Positions 31,570 to 43,612 of a DNA stretch of 64,000 nucleotides are shown here, one piece after another (within the stretch, counting starts at the first letter, position 1; each line of letters opens with the position of its first letter). Origin of the DNA: Tachypleus tridentatus (Eukaryota; Arthropoda; Merostomata; Xiphosura; Limulidae); contig NC_134834.1 in the NCBI RefSeq assembly GCF_004210375.1, positions 97,716,170-97,780,169 of the forward strand. Reading direction: 5' to 3'. Both the position numbers and the translations under genes were made by a program. The notes beneath the pieces are model-generated. The model made no database searches, was not told the origin of the DNA, and worked only from the letters and a program-made list of their open reading frames with translations.

Positions 31570-33071
31570 CCTTGGATCAACATAATTTCAGGCATCTTTC
31601 TTATGTAAGCTCTCAATAAACGAGCTATGAACAAGTACTGTTTAGAACCCTCCTCCTTTTTTGATGTATTTACTCTCAGGTGCTACACTCATATTAAGAG
31701 CTGGGGTACCCGTCCCCTGAGCAGAAATTATGTGAATTCGTGATCAATGAAAGGTTATCTTAGAACATGAAAAGTAGTTTCTCTTTTCTGTACTTCTAAA
31801 AAACGCACATAAAAACTGTAAAACATAAAATGGACCCAACAGACTTTCGTATCAAACTTGGTGGAGATACATCAACAGAGGGTAAAGTAATAGTACAAAA
31901 TGTGAAAAACGCCCATGTAAAACCACAAAACATAAAACTGAAAATTTGTATGTATCCCCATATAGACTTAATGAACCTTCAAACCAATTCTGGTAAAGAA
32001 CCATCTACACCCTGCGAAGTGCTTACACGGACAAAGAACGGTCAGTACTGTTATATTTGTATAGCCTAAAGAATAGATCTGTACACTTCTTACTACACTC
32101 ACTTAATCACCCATCGGGACTTAGGTCTTTTGTCGACCAAGGAGGGTCAGGTTCTAAGTAGACCTCCTTGTTAAATGTTCTAAGTTTGGTTTTAGGTAAG
32201 TTGGTATGAATGACAAACGATTTCTGTTTGCTACTTTCCTTCACAGGACAGTGTCCAAATAATGTTATTAGATTATGTGTCGTCCTTGACTTACATTTGC
32301 TGTTTATTTGTGTGCAGAGTTTTTTTGTGATAGTACTAGTAAATGAATGATTTCTGGTAGTAGTGATGTTGAGTGTTCAATTTTTATTTTAATGATCAGT
32401 GTAATACTGTCAACCTTCTGCGCATCAAATCGGTCTCTGTTTGATGTAGGCGCGTAACCTTCTCCTTAGGGTTAGGTACACGAGCGCAGATCTCGATTTT
32501 TTTAAAGTTACATTCAAAACTTGTAATTACTTTATTATAAATGCATGCAAATAAACATAGCATCGAAAGGTAGTTGATAATTGAAATGTTAATATTACAT
32601 AGATTTTAATTCATTACTTTCAGTAGAAAATATTTCAGGCAACGTCGTGAACCATTGTGATCAAAACGTAGCTTATAATTCAAGTGTTAATGTTATATAA
32701 GTTTTAATTTCAACAGGAAATATTTATAAGGCAACGTTTTAAGCCATTCCGATCATAATGTAGTTTATAATTCAAGTGTTAATGTTATACAAGTTTTAAT
32801 TTATTAACTTCAACAGGAAATATTTCAGGCAACGTTGTGAAACGTTGCAAGGCTTAAGATAAGTAATTTGAATGTCACAATCTATATTAATTCTAGAAAA
32901 AAGTAATTTAGATTTATTTCGAGATATTTCAGAGGGAACACCAGATTAGTCAAATTTATAGAGTCTGCTTAATGTTAGAAGAAATAACAAAGGTAAGAAA
33001 GTATTGAAAGTTTTACTGGTATTGAACATGGAAATTAATATTCATTTAGAAAGATTGAACATGGAAAACAC
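31570..33071. other. AT-rich stretch with a 2.5-copy ~105-bp repeat
   Basis: The unit TATTTCAGGCAACGTCGTGA to TAATTCAAGTGTTAATGTTA recurs at 32620, 32720 and 32815. An open frame at 31830-32069 begins MDPTDFRIKLGGDTSTEGKV, faintly like an SRCR-domain start, but without the cysteines that follow. I do not call it a gene. Confidence 0.5.
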
Positions 33072-33571
33072 NNNNNNNNNNNNNNNNNNNNNNNNNNNNN
33101 NNNNNNNNNNNNNNNNNNNNNNNNNNNNNNNNNNNNNNNNNNNNNNNNNNNNNNNNNNNNNNNNNNNNNNNNNNNNNNNNNNNNNNNNNNNNNNNNNNNN
33201 NNNNNNNNNNNNNNNNNNNNNNNNNNNNNNNNNNNNNNNNNNNNNNNNNNNNNNNNNNNNNNNNNNNNNNNNNNNNNNNNNNNNNNNNNNNNNNNNNNNN
33301 NNNNNNNNNNNNNNNNNNNNNNNNNNNNNNNNNNNNNNNNNNNNNNNNNNNNNNNNNNNNNNNNNNNNNNNNNNNNNNNNNNNNNNNNNNNNNNNNNNNN
33401 NNNNNNNNNNNNNNNNNNNNNNNNNNNNNNNNNNNNNNNNNNNNNNNNNNNNNNNNNNNNNNNNNNNNNNNNNNNNNNNNNNNNNNNNNNNNNNNNNNNN
33501 NNNNNNNNNNNNNNNNNNNNNNNNNNNNNNNNNNNNNNNNNNNNNNNNNNNNNNNNNNNNNNNNNNNNNNN
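33072..33571. other. Assembly gap of 500 N
   Basis: Exactly 500 undetermined bases, a fixed-size placeholder for a scaffold join. True distance and order across it are unknown. Confidence 0.99.
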
Positions 33572-33639
33572 TTTAAGAAACACTCACACAGAAATGAAAA
33601 ACCAAAAGGAGCAGATAAAGGGGCATTGGAGTCACGAAA

Positions 33640-33940
33640 CTAAACACTTCCATCACATGGACTATGTACTTCACACTTCCATCACATGGACTATGTACTT
33701 CACACTTCCATCACATGGACGATGTACTTCACACTTCCATCACATGGACTATGTACTTCACACTTCCATCACATGGACTATGTACTTCACACTTTCATCA
33801 CATGGACTATGTACTTCACGCTTTCATCACATGGACTATGTACTTCACACTTTCATCACATGGACTAAATGTAACTTCACACTTCCATCACATGGACTAT
33901 GTACATTTCACACATCTCCATCACATGGACTATGTATAAG
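33640..33940 (+). repeat. 29-bp minisatellite
   Basis: Ten copies of a 29-bp unit, CATCACATGGACTATGTACT then TCACACTTC, with C/T variants. Because 29 is not a multiple of three and the unit lacks stops, several overlapping open frames appear; none is a gene. Confidence 0.95.
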
Positions 33941-34539
33941 TTATTTTTTTTCACAGGTCCAGAATTAAACATTAAACATAGCGGAAAAAGAAACAACAAT
34001 CTTTTATAATATTTGCTGGTCAATGATTAATAATTTTAATTAATTAATAATTAATAATAATGTTTATGTTACTTTTTAATTCTTACACTCCTGAAAGTAG
34101 TAGAGAAAGCGATTTCATCTTAGTTCTTATAATTTACGTTAGTTTTTAGTTAGGGTTTTGCTCAAAAGAATAGAGAATGTCTATTAGTCTATTTAATAGC
34201 ATGTGATCAAAGAATATTATACCTGCTATGTATTCAACTGGAACTGCTTGTAAGTTTGTCTTGTTACGGTAATTACTGCCAATATTAAAAGGATATCTGA
34301 ATAAATACACAGATTCGTAATTTTTAAACCTAATTTTTACTATCACACTCTTTCAAGTAAATTTAAATATTTTTGTTTATATTTCTCGTATGGTGTGTGT
34401 AATAACATACTGATCATATATGACTTATCTGGACCTTCTGTTTATTGGGTCTTGTGTTCAGAAATGCTCACGGGACCTCACACCTCAAGCTCTTATCGTG
34501 AGTTGCTATAGCTGGTGTTAAATATGTACTAGAGTTTGC

Positions 34540-35190
34540 TATTGCCAGTGAACTTTGATTACATTAGTGTCACTTTGATTATATTAGTGCCACTTTGATT
34601 ACATTAGTGTCACTTTGATTATATTAGTGCCACTTTGATTATACTAGTGTCACTTTGATTATACTAGTGTCACTTTGATTATAATAGTGTCACTTTGATT
34701 ACATTAGTGTCACTTTGATTACACTAGTGTCACATAGATTATACCAGTGTCACTTTGATTATACTAATGTCACTTTTGATTATACTAGTGTCACTTTGAT
34801 TACACTAGTGTCACATAGATTATACTAGTGTCACTTTGATTATACTAGTGTCACTTTGATTATAATAGTGTCACTTTGATTACACTAGTGTCACTTTGAT
34901 TACACTAGTGTCACATAGATTATACTAGTGTCACTTTGATTATACTAGTGTCACTTTGATTACACTAGTGTTCACATAGATTATAATAGTGTCGCTTTGA
35001 TTACACTAGTATCACTTTTGATTACATTAGTGTCACTTTGATTACACTAGTGTCACTTTGATTATAATAGTGTCACTTTGATTACATAGTGTCACTTTGA
35101 TTACATTAGTGTCACTTTGATTACACTAGTGTCACATAGATTATACTAGTGTCACTTTGATTATACTAGTGTCACTTTGATTATACTAGG
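34540..35190 (+). repeat. About 20-bp minisatellite
   Basis: Roughly 30 copies of TGTCACTTTGATTACACTAG with ACTAG/ATTAG/AATAG and CACATAGATT variants; the two variants alternate in longer blocks. The array ends where an inverted-repeat element begins. Confidence 0.95.
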
Positions 35191-35645
35191 TAACCAAATT
35201 TTTAGTTTTTCTTGTTCCTGGGCAGAAACTGTTTTTTCCCAATTACTTATGCCTAAAGTAAATGGAAAAGACCTTTCTTTTCTCTTCAAACTTTGCTTTT
35301 GTGACCTACGAATGTATAACGACAACATGATGGGAGACTATATATGGGGGCTGGTATCTGAAAGCGATTTACATTAGAGCCGCAAATCTCAAAAAACTAC
35401 TCACTTCTAAACATTTTTGTATAACTTTTGTAAATCTTGACTCATATGTTGTTTTATTCAGACCTTATGTGAATGAAAATGTGCAAATTGGTCGGTTTTT
35501 ACATAGAAAATAGGTTGATTTTAAAATTTCATTATCCAGGTCACAAAAGCAAAGTTTGAAAGGAATAATGGTCATTTTCTCTACCTTTACAACATAAGCA
35601 ATTAACAAATAACACATACTCTCCAGGAACAAAATTTGTATTACA
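35190..35645. mobile_element. Inverted-repeat (MITE-like) element
   Basis: TTCAAACTTTGCTTTTGTGA at 35286 on the plus strand recurs inverted near 35545-35565, and CAAATTTTTAGTT/TTGTTCCTGG at 35190-35222 recurs inverted at 35612-35640. Two diverged arms of about 110 bp enclose about 230 bp with no coding content. Terminal sequence is too decayed to assign a superfamily. Confidence 0.5.
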
Positions 35646-35669
35646 TAGTGTTATATTATCTAGCGAAAT

Positions 35670-35961
35670 GCCTTCCATAAGGCCCGGCATGGCCTAGCGC
35701 GTAAGGCGTGCGACTCGTAATCCGAGGGTCGCGGGTTCGCGCCCGCGTCGCGCTAAACATACTCGCCCTCCCAGCCGTGGGGTGTATAATGTGACGGTCA
35801 ATCCCACTATTCGTTGGTAAAGAGTAGCCCAAGAGTTGGCGGTGGGTGGTGATGACTAGCTGCCTTCCCTCTAGTCTTACACTGCTAAATTAGGGACGGC
35901 TAGCACAGATAGCCCTCGAGTAGCTTTGTGCGAAATTTCCAAACAAACAAGCCTTCAATAA
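35670..35961 (+). mobile_element. tRNA-derived SINE (first type), with target-site duplication
   Basis: Element 35681-35950, same family as 26831 and 58128: head GGCCCGGCATGGCC, CTCGTAATCCGAGG, B box GGGTTCGCGCCC, body and (AAAC)n tail. Flanks GCCTTCCATAA (35670-35680) and GCCTTCAATAA (35951-35961) are an 11-bp duplication with one mismatch. A further 3' fragment of the family (AGATAGCCCTTGAGTAGC) lies at 36174-36222. Confidence 0.9.
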
Positions 35962-36739
35962 TGCATATATTGTGGTCATTAGCTTGGCATCTACTCATAT
36001 ATTGTGGTCATTAGCTTGGCTTGCATCTACTCTTTTGAACTTGGTAAAATAATAACCACGTCATCATCAATCGGTGAAAGTTGTATAATTTCATCTTATG
36101 TGCGTTAAATGTGTTCATCTTGCAACTGATCTAATTATTGATCGTAATTTTCTTATCTTTCTTCATTCCTCAGCGCAGATAGCCCTTGAGTAGCTTTTCG
36201 CGAATTAAAAAAGTAAACAATCTCTCCTCAAGGGTCTGTTTGTTTAATTGGGTTTGCCTCTACAGATAGTTGAATTTGTTTTAGCTCACCAGACGAAACT
36301 AGTGAGAAGTTTAACAGCGAAATGAATAATTTAGGTGTTAATAAAGCCATAAAATGACTTTTAATTTCAGATGTATAGATGTGGAAATGTTACAATATGG
36401 AATAAAACCATGAGAAAAGCATAATGATTTTCTTCCATCTATTTCTCAGAGAACAATGCAATATTAGATTCGTTGCAAGTTTTAATACAGAAATATTTGA
36501 TGGTATGGAGACTGGGGAACATTAAGGTGCAAATGTTTAATTAGGTTTTGTAGTCTAGAAAGATAGGAGATAATGTAAAACATTTTTGAAAAACTATTTA
36601 TATATTCAAGACAGACGTATTTCTTATAAAAAATGTGGCCACAAGTAAAGTACTAGACTGACACACAGTGGATGTAAAGTGTAAAAGTAAATCATTATGA
36701 ACTTAAGAAATTCAAAGTATCTGCTATTTAGAGGAATAT

Positions 36740-36835
36740 AGAAGATCGAGAGATTCAAGAAAACCCACTTGTAGATAAATATGTAAAATCAGCTCGTTTG
36801 GGTTGAGAAAAGCTGTATATGAAGAACTTCTTACT
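36740..36835 (-). mobile_element. Penelope-type terminal-repeat fragment
   Basis: AAGAAAACCCACTTGTAGAT and CAGCTCGTTTGGGTTGAGAA match the outer end of the repeats at 6100-6170 and 38755-38815 in inverse orientation. The hammerhead part is missing. Confidence 0.6.
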
Positions 36836-36978
36836 GGAATGTTCACTTTAAATTCATTAAGGGTAAATAAAATGTTGGGATATCAATTGAACCTATGAGG
36901 GATCATCTACTTATTGTGACTTGGTTTGGATGTTAAATTCTATTTTTCTTCACTTTTTAGAAATCATATGAAATAAGA

Positions 36979-37150
36979 AGGGCAGCTAGTAAATAGTTAC
37001 AAATCTTGACCACTCTTTACCAACAATTAATGGGACTAGCTGTCACATTACAACACCTACATTACTTAAAGGATAATCATTTTTGATAAAGAGATTTGAG
37101 CTCACAACAAACAAAGTGAGATTTGAAACCTCAACCACCAAGCTCTGGCA
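36979..37150 (-). mobile_element. Old SINE fragment (first type)
   Basis: On the minus strand, AATGTGACAGCTAGTCCCAT, TTGTTGGTAAAGAGTGG and CTAGCTGCCCTTC follow the body of the intact SINEs, with heavy divergence and a decayed tRNA head. Confidence 0.55.
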
Positions 37151-37154
37151 GATG

Positions 37155-37835
37155 TAAATTTAGTGTATCTGAATTTTCGGAAAGCATTTGATAAAGATGG
37201 ATCATTGGATTGAAAAGTGGTTGGAGGAGTTAAAGCGAAGAGTTGTTATAAATATGGTTTATTTAAACTGTATTAATGTGACAAGTAAGTACCTCAGAGC
37301 TCAGCATTAGAACCTTTACATCAGTGACATAGATGGAGAAATGGTCAACACATTTGCAGATTATATTAATGTTTTATGATTTACTGACTATAAGGAAGCT
37401 ACTTTTTCTGAATAAAAAAAATTTTATCATTTGACGAGTTGGAGGACTATATAGCAGATGGGTTATAACTTATAATAAATGAAGACGATGCATGTGTAGT
37501 ACAATAAGTTTAATTATATCTAAAGATTTGATTGGAATCACCTTATTCTGGTTGATCGGTTTCTTAAACTGTCCAAGTAATGTCCTCTTGCTTATGGTAG
37601 GTCACATAGGATTGTAAGTCACATTTACATAAATATCAAATACATATGTAACAAGACTATACCACATTTAGAGTATTGTGCTCATTCTTACTACAGGAAG
37701 GAAAATGAATTTTTGGAAAGGGTTTAGAGAAGAACAACCAGAATGATATTTGGGATGGAGAGATTGTCACAAAATGACAGATTAAGACCTCTATAAATGT
37801 TTTCTGAAAGGGTTGACCTTGATAGACAAATAAGT
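37155..37835 (+). pseudogene. CR1-like LINE reverse-transcriptase remnant
   Basis: Broken frames give VYLNFRKAFDK, WIEKWLEELKRRVVIN, and ISDIDGEMVNTFADYINV, the counterpart of the FADD active-site box with the second Asp changed to Tyr. After a gap come EYCAHSYYRKENEFLERV and RTTRMIFG then LSQNDRLRPL. This is the order of conserved blocks in CR1-like reverse transcriptases. Several stops and deletions; dead. Confidence 0.75.
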
Positions 37836-38189
37836 TCCTTGTTTTCAGTAAATAAATATATAACATTACTTTCATACAACTTAATTTATTTGACCTGCTT
37901 TAACCTATCAACTTGTGCACTTTGTATATTTGATCCTATATTTTATGTTACGGAACTCAATGGATTCATTCATTTGATTATTCTAAACAGGCTTTCATTA
38001 GCTTAAACATTTTTTTAGTAATTCTTATATCCTACCTAAGTTTCACTAATTTTTGCTTTTTTTATCCATATGCTTTTCTCAACTTTTAGCAGCCTCAGTT
38101 ATCTTTTTTACTTGATATCTCAAATCCTGTTTCTATTTTTGCAGTGTTTCTATTCTACAGATCTCATATACCAATAAATCAACTTCGTG

Positions 38190-38370
38190 GGGCACATGAT
38201 GCAGCTCAATGTTTAGGACACTCAATTCACAATCTACAGATTGTGGGTTCAAATTCCAGTACCAAACATTTTAGTTGTAGATGGATTATAACATTTTTGT
38301 TAATTTCACTATTCAGTTGTAAAATAATAGCCCAAGGTATGATGATAAGTGGTGTTGACTAGTCACCTTT
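38190..38370 (+). mobile_element. Old SINE fragment (first type)
   Basis: A tRNA-like head (AGCTCAATGTTTAGGACACT, GATTGTGGGTTCAAATTCC) is followed by AATAGCCCAAGGTATG, corresponding to the body of the intact SINEs. Confidence 0.5.
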
Positions 38371-38401
38371 TCTCTTGTCACCTTCACACCTTCACATAAA
38401 A

Positions 38402-38577
38402 AGTCACCTTCACACGTTTTCGAACACTGCAAGTCAAATAAACACAACATAACCATAGAAAACACTCAAATACTAAATAAAGAAACAAACATAAACAAAC
38501 GTAAAATTAAAGAAGCCTTACTTATACAACAACTTAAACCCAAAATAAACCAATATAAAGGAACGCCTTTATACCTA
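38402..38577 (+). pseudogene. Penelope-like element ORF, C-terminal end (after GIY-YIG region)
   Basis: The frame reads SHVFEHCKSNKHNITIENTQ, then ILNKETNINKRKIKEALLIQ and QLKPKINQYKGTPLYLY, stop at 38580-38582 region. The H-N-I-x-x-E-N-T-x-I-L and R-x-I-K-E-A-x-x-I spacing is typical of the end of the Penelope-like polyprotein behind the GIY-YIG endonuclease. The element is 5'-truncated at about 38400. The terminal repeat follows directly. Confidence 0.75.
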
Positions 38578-38584
38578 TATTAAT

Positions 38585-38830
38585 AAAATAAATAAAATTA
38601 TATATTCAAACATCTAATACCGCCCTCTACATTTCGACACACAGTTACACAACCCCTTTCAAACATGTGGTCAGCTTCCGGTCAGTTACCTCTTTCTTTG
38701 TGAACCTGACGATGACCGAAGAAGGTCGAAACGTTGTTCGCTCTTCTATGTAAAGTGTTTTCTCAGCCCAAACGAGCCGTTTTTGCATATAAATTTCTCA
38801 ACAAGTGGGTTTCTCGTCATCACTGATTAT
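38585..38830 (+). mobile_element. Penelope-like element terminal repeat
   Basis: Follows the ORF remnant: TATATATTCAAACATCTAAT, GTTACACAACCCCTTTCAAA, TCAGCTTCCGGTCAGTTACC, hammerhead-like motif at 38700-38741, TTTTCTCAGCCCAAACGAGC and the outer end TCTCGTCATCACTGATT. Best-preserved copy in the window and the reference for the others. Confidence 0.78.
38700..38741 (+). ncRNA. Hammerhead-ribozyme-like motif in Penelope terminal repeat
   Basis: Stem I strand GTGAAC 38700-38705; CTGACGA 38706-38712 (fits CUGANGA); unpaired T 38713; stem II GACC 38714-38717 with GGTC 38724-38727 around GAAGAA; GAAA 38728-38731; palindromic ACGT 38731-38734 as a potential two-molecule helix III; T 38735 as the base before the predicted cut; stem I strand GTTCGC 38736-38741. 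Type I hammerheads with minimal helix III are known from Penelope-like elements. Confidence 0.65.
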
Positions 38831-40470
38831 TTTCTCTTGTCTATCACCTCAAAATTTGGAATGGCTAATGCATGAAATTCAAACCAAACAAAAATCTTTC
38901 TCTGGAGTTGATTATTTGCAGTCATCTATCTAGCCTTCAATCTAATTATTCATATTACTTACATCAGTTTTGTGTCTGGTTCTTAATGGGTACTGTGATA
39001 TCTCGCATTGAGCTAAGTTTGGTTTACAAATGTTTATGCTGTAGTTTTTACCTTCTGATAAAGTATACGTGCTGTGTTTGGTTAAGCAGTCTGAAATATA
39101 TTTATTTTTTGAATATGATATTGGAATGGACCTAAAGTATCCATAGCATTCTTTGTAAGGGGTATTTCTTCAATGCAGACTTGTTTTGTGTGTTTTAACA
39201 TTTAATGTATGATTGAAAGATTTCTCAATACCTCTTCTGTTATTTTTCCAAAATAGTCTCTTATTTATGGTACAATATGTTTTTGCTAAATGTGAAATGA
39301 ATGGAGTACCATGGCAAGATCTCCTAACTTCATTTCTTCTGTGATAACCTGGAGTACCATGGCAAGATCTCATAACCTAGACAATGAATATTTCAGTACT
39401 TTAAGGATACACAGTTTGTAACAACAGTAAATATACTTACATAAAACAATAGAATGTCTTCATACCAAATACTACTGATAAATATTTATGTGATTTCACT
39501 GTGTAATTTATTTTGGCTTCTCCTAACTATCTATTTTAATATGCAAGGGCTGCTCCTATTTTTATATAACTTAGATAGGACTCCTTCTATTGTGCAGTTT
39601 AAAGTTCTTGTTCTTAAAATACGTTCTTTATTGTAATTGGGGCATCCAAAACTGATGCTCTTAATAGTGAGTTCTCCTAACCTTTTAAATATGTTTTGTG
39701 TCTCATCTGTTCACTAGCTATTCTCTGTTAATTTTGTTAGGTGTCTTTCAAAATGTTTAGCACCTCTTCTATGTGCATGAATATCTTTAACTGTCTTTAG
39801 CACTGAAATATTTTTATGGATTTCTAACATTTTTAGGCCTAGTTTTACATTGGTTACCATGTGACATAAATAACCCACTTTCTTTTCCAGAATACGAGAT
39901 TCAATTTAAATCTTACTTTCTGTTATTTGTCAAATATATACCTTAAAGTTTTCAAGCATTCTTTGAAATATGCTGCAAAAATCACAACTTCATTTAAATA
40001 TCAAACACTCTCAGATTCTTGTACATGTCCATTAATATTTGAAATATTCAGATGCTATGACATAAAGACATTCTGTTGAAATGATATCTTTCTGGTGGTA
40101 ATGTATAAGTAGTTTTAGTTTTATTTTCTTCCATAATTTCAACTTATTAATGGTCACATTGTAAGTTTATGGGTGAAAATTATTTAGTTTCACCTAACCC
40201 AACTCAAGCCTTTTGCATGTTTGATATGGATATACATCTTTTATAGTTACCAACTTTCTGAATTTGGTGTAAGTATTCACCACTTTCTCTTATAAACTGA
40301 TATAAATGAGGATGCATAAGTTCTACCAGTGGCTCTGTGTCTCCCTCAGACATTTTATCAACACATGCAGCAATAGATATACATCTAGTTTTGTTAAATC
40401 TATCATCTCAACTGGCATTTCTTTATTGTGCTTAAAGTCTTTTACTTTACCTTCAATGAAAAAGAGACTT
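38830..40470. other. No gene recognised
   Basis: AT-rich. The only structure seen is a short duplication of GGAGTACCATGGCAAGATCT at 39303 and 39352. Confidence 0.5.
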
Positions 40471-40474
40471 CCTT

Positions 40475-40711
40475 CAGGGTGGCCCGTAAGTCCCAACTAT
40501 CCATATATCTTATGTATCCAGTGTATCTGTGTGCTGTCCCTCATTCTCGTTGCATAATATTATGCGACGCCATGTTCTGTGAGACATTTTCCTCAACATA
40601 ACATGGGTTATTGTTCCAAATGCCGCAGTAACAGCTGCCTTCAACTCGTCATTAGTATTATAACGTTTATAATAACATATGGATGGGTAGGGACTTACGG
40701 GCCACCCTGTA
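40475..40711 (-). mobile_element. Internally deleted mariner/IS630-type transposon (237 bp)
   Basis: Perfect 20-bp terminal inverted repeats CAGGGTGGCCCGTAAGTCCC, imperfect for about 12 bp more, with TA after the right end. Inside, the minus strand encodes TNDELKAAVTAAFGTITHVM, LRKMSHRTWRRIILC and ENEGQHTDTL, which resembles the C-terminus of IS630/mariner transposases of the element's presumed parent. So this is a deletion derivative keeping only the last 50 or so codons. Confidence 0.8.
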
Positions 40712-41297
40712 CATTTGTAACCCTACTTATACTTGTAGACACATGTTCTAACATACTGTCATGTTTGGATAATTTGTAGCTTAAATTTAAGGTTAACTAA
40801 GGAGAGGTGTGTGTACTTATAAGCTTATTTAGATTATCTATATTAATTCTATATTACTTGTAGCTTCTGATTCGGTGCTCATTTTGATTCATTCGCCACT
40901 ACTAGGATTAGTGTTTTCCGCCTCTTACCTTATTTCTCTTATGAAAGTTTGACCACAAACTTTTGTTTCACTGTGTATCAGTAGTAGGTGGTTTACTGAT
41001 ACTACATTATGGTTTTGGTATCTGATTCCTCACCTCACAATTTTGCTTATTGCTTGTATTTAGTATCTGACCAGACGACTCAGTCAGCGAAATGTTCTCG
41101 CATATCTCGAGTGTATTACGTTAATCTCCTGGTGAGTTTTTCAAAATTAAAATGTATGTTTCTGCGTGCAGCATGTCTCTCATGATAGATATGTTTGTGT
41201 CGTAATATTTTAGAAAACAGTTTCCTAACGACTCACCTGTTTTTAAATGTAACTGTTTCCGAACACAAAATGAGCACTTTAAATCTTGAGCGAAAAA

Positions 41298-41450
41298 TTG
41301 GATGCAGTTCCCCGCTGGTACAGCCGTAAGTCTACAGATTTACAACACTAAATTACTGACAGTGGTTCAATTCTCCTCGGTGGACTCAGCAGATAGCCCA
41401 ATGTGGCATTGTTATAAGAAAACATACACACACTGAATTGAATGCGATAT
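41298..41450 (+). mobile_element. tRNA-derived SINE (third type), old copy
   Basis: GGTACAGCCGTAAGTCTACA, GATTTACAACACTAAA and GGTTCAATTCTCCTC form a tRNA-like head, followed by CAGCAGATAGCCCAATGTGG and an ACACACAC tail. The flanks ATTGGATGCAGT and ATTGAATGCGAT look like a decayed duplication. Same type as 49385. Confidence 0.7.
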
Positions 41451-42820
41451 CCTTCTAGCATTATAAGCGGATGCCTTGTTTTTAGAAGATAAACTACTTT
41501 TAAAAACGGTTTTCCATACATAATTTAATAAAGTAAGATTTGTCTTCACTAAATCTGAATTTAAAAAGAACATTTTGTGGCTACATTAACTGATAACCAA
41601 AACTCTTCGCCTTAAACCTCTGAATTAACTTCTGGTGAAATGCCATTGGCCCATGAATTAACTACTGGTGAAATGCCATTGGCCTATGAACACTGGAACT
41701 ATTATGAACAACACCGAAACTTCCAATTATTTTGATACCGGTTGGAAGTACCTAATTTGTATCTTTTATAAGAATCTCACTTTCTATTAATATTTTTAAC
41801 CTGCTTGTTTTGTTAAACATCTCTTTTTGTGAACAATCACGAGACATATAAAATTTTAGTCCACAGTTTAAACATTCTATTTTCTCGTTTGCTTGCAAAA
41901 TAGTCTCTACTAATACGTGTTTGTTTATTACATTTAAATCATTCTGTTTCACTTTTTGCATTACTCTAGGTTTTTACTTTGTTTCTTCTATGTAACAAGT
42001 GAATCTGGAAACGCCATGGTTCATATACATAATTTTCTTTAAAGCTCTTCTATTGTAGCTGTTTGTACTGGATCAAACAGAATTTCTCATGATATATTTG
42101 TTACATTCATGTTTAATCTGAATAACTTTTCCTCGTAGTTTTGTGTACCATCAGCTCGTTAGGGGCGCATCAGTTCATCTTAGCTTATTTATTATCCAGT
42201 TCCTCTAATTTAGATCCTAATGCTCTGACAAATTTGCTCCTTTGTTATACCAACACTGTTTGTTTCATTATAATGTTCAGTATTTTATATTTTTCTATGT
42301 TTTATTAGCAGGCGTGTCCCTTAAAAATGGAAATTTGTGGCCACTATCAACTAATTGTAAAAATCATCGAATATCTTATCCTCTTACTTACTATTAACCT
42401 GAACGTGGCTGTTTTTGTCAATCTTCCTAGTTTGAAATGTGTGCTGCTGCTGCTTTTATGACACCTAAAAGACTTTTGTAATATTTTTACACATGTCACC
42501 AACATAAACAAATTTATTTGAGAATTCAAAACGAGTGAGAGGCTTTTCAAAGGAAAACGTTCACGTCCATTATCATTACTTAGGTGGTACATCACTCGAT
42601 AATTATATTAATAATAACTACAGTCGAGTGATACGTAACAAACACGTACATCTTAGGATCACTTAAAGACATGATTTATACAAGTAGAACAGAAAGCACA
42701 GTTGGTATATTCACCCTCTAGTTGAGGTTCTCCATCGCAGAAACGACATAGTTGTCCAGCTGGTAGTTAAAATGTTATTTTGCATCACGTAGTTAATCAA
42801 CAATAACACGAAGCTAATAG
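41450..42820. other. No gene recognised
   Basis: A 33-bp duplication at 41624-41690 (GGTGAAATGCCATTGGCC twice). Open frames at 41752-41961 and 42347-42595 (minus) have no recognisable content. Confidence 0.45.
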
Positions 42821-42827
42821 TTCTCCA

Positions 42828-43612
42828 GTAGAGCTCTCTGTTCTTATGGTCCAGTAGAGCTCTCTGTTCTTATGGTCTAGTAGAGCTCTCTGTTCTTATG
42901 GTCTAGTAGAGCTCTCTGTTCTTATGGTCCAGTAGAGCTCTCTGTTCTTATGATTCAATAAAGCTCTCTGTTCTTATGATTCAGTAGAGCTCTCTGTTCT
43001 TATGGTCCAGTAGAGCTCTCTGCTCTTATGGTCCAGTAGAGCTCTCTGTTCTTATGGTCCAGTAGAGCTCTCTGTTCTTATGATTCAATAGAGCTCTCTG
43101 TTCTTATGATTCAGTAGAGCTCTCTGTTCTTATGATTCAGTAGAGCTCTCTGTTCTTATGATTTAGTAGAGCTCTCTGTTCTTATGATTTAGTAGAGCTC
43201 TCTGTTCTTATGGTCCAGTAGAGCTATCTGTTCTTATGGGTCACCAGGAACTAAGTTAGTAGTTCTCCAGTAGAGCTCTCTGTTCTTATGATATAGTAGA
43301 GCTCTCTGTTCTTATGATTCAATAGAGCTCTCTGTTCTTATGATTCAGTAGAGCTCTCTGTTCTTATGGTCCAGTAGAGCTCTCTGTTCTTATGGTCCTG
43401 TAGAGCTCTCTGTTCTTATGGTCCAGTAGAGCTCTCTGTTCTTATGGTCCAGTAGAGCTCTCTGTTCTTATGATTTAGTAGAGCTCTCTGTTCTTATGGT
43501 CCAGTAGAGCTATCTGTTCTTATGGGTCACCAGGAACCAAGTTAGTAGTTCTCCAGTAGAGCTCTCTGTTCTTATGATATAGTAGAGCTCTCTGTTCTTA
43601 TGGGTCACCAGG
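42828..43612 (+). repeat. 27-bp minisatellite with GAGCTC core
   Basis: About 27 copies of AGTAGAGCTCTCTGTTCTTA plus TGGTCC or TGATTC/T. Two longer units carrying GGGTCACCAGGAACTAAGTT (43238 and 43527) show a higher-order block of about 290 bp duplicated once. Confidence 0.95.

Noticed and set aside
31830..32069. 79-codon frame starting MDPTDFRIKLGGDTSTEGKV, faintly like an SRCR-domain start
   Set aside because: The expected WGTVCDD-like block and cysteine pattern are absent, and no splice partner was found.
33594..33968. Open frames rich in HHMDYVLHTS
   Set aside because: By-product of a 29-bp minisatellite without stops.
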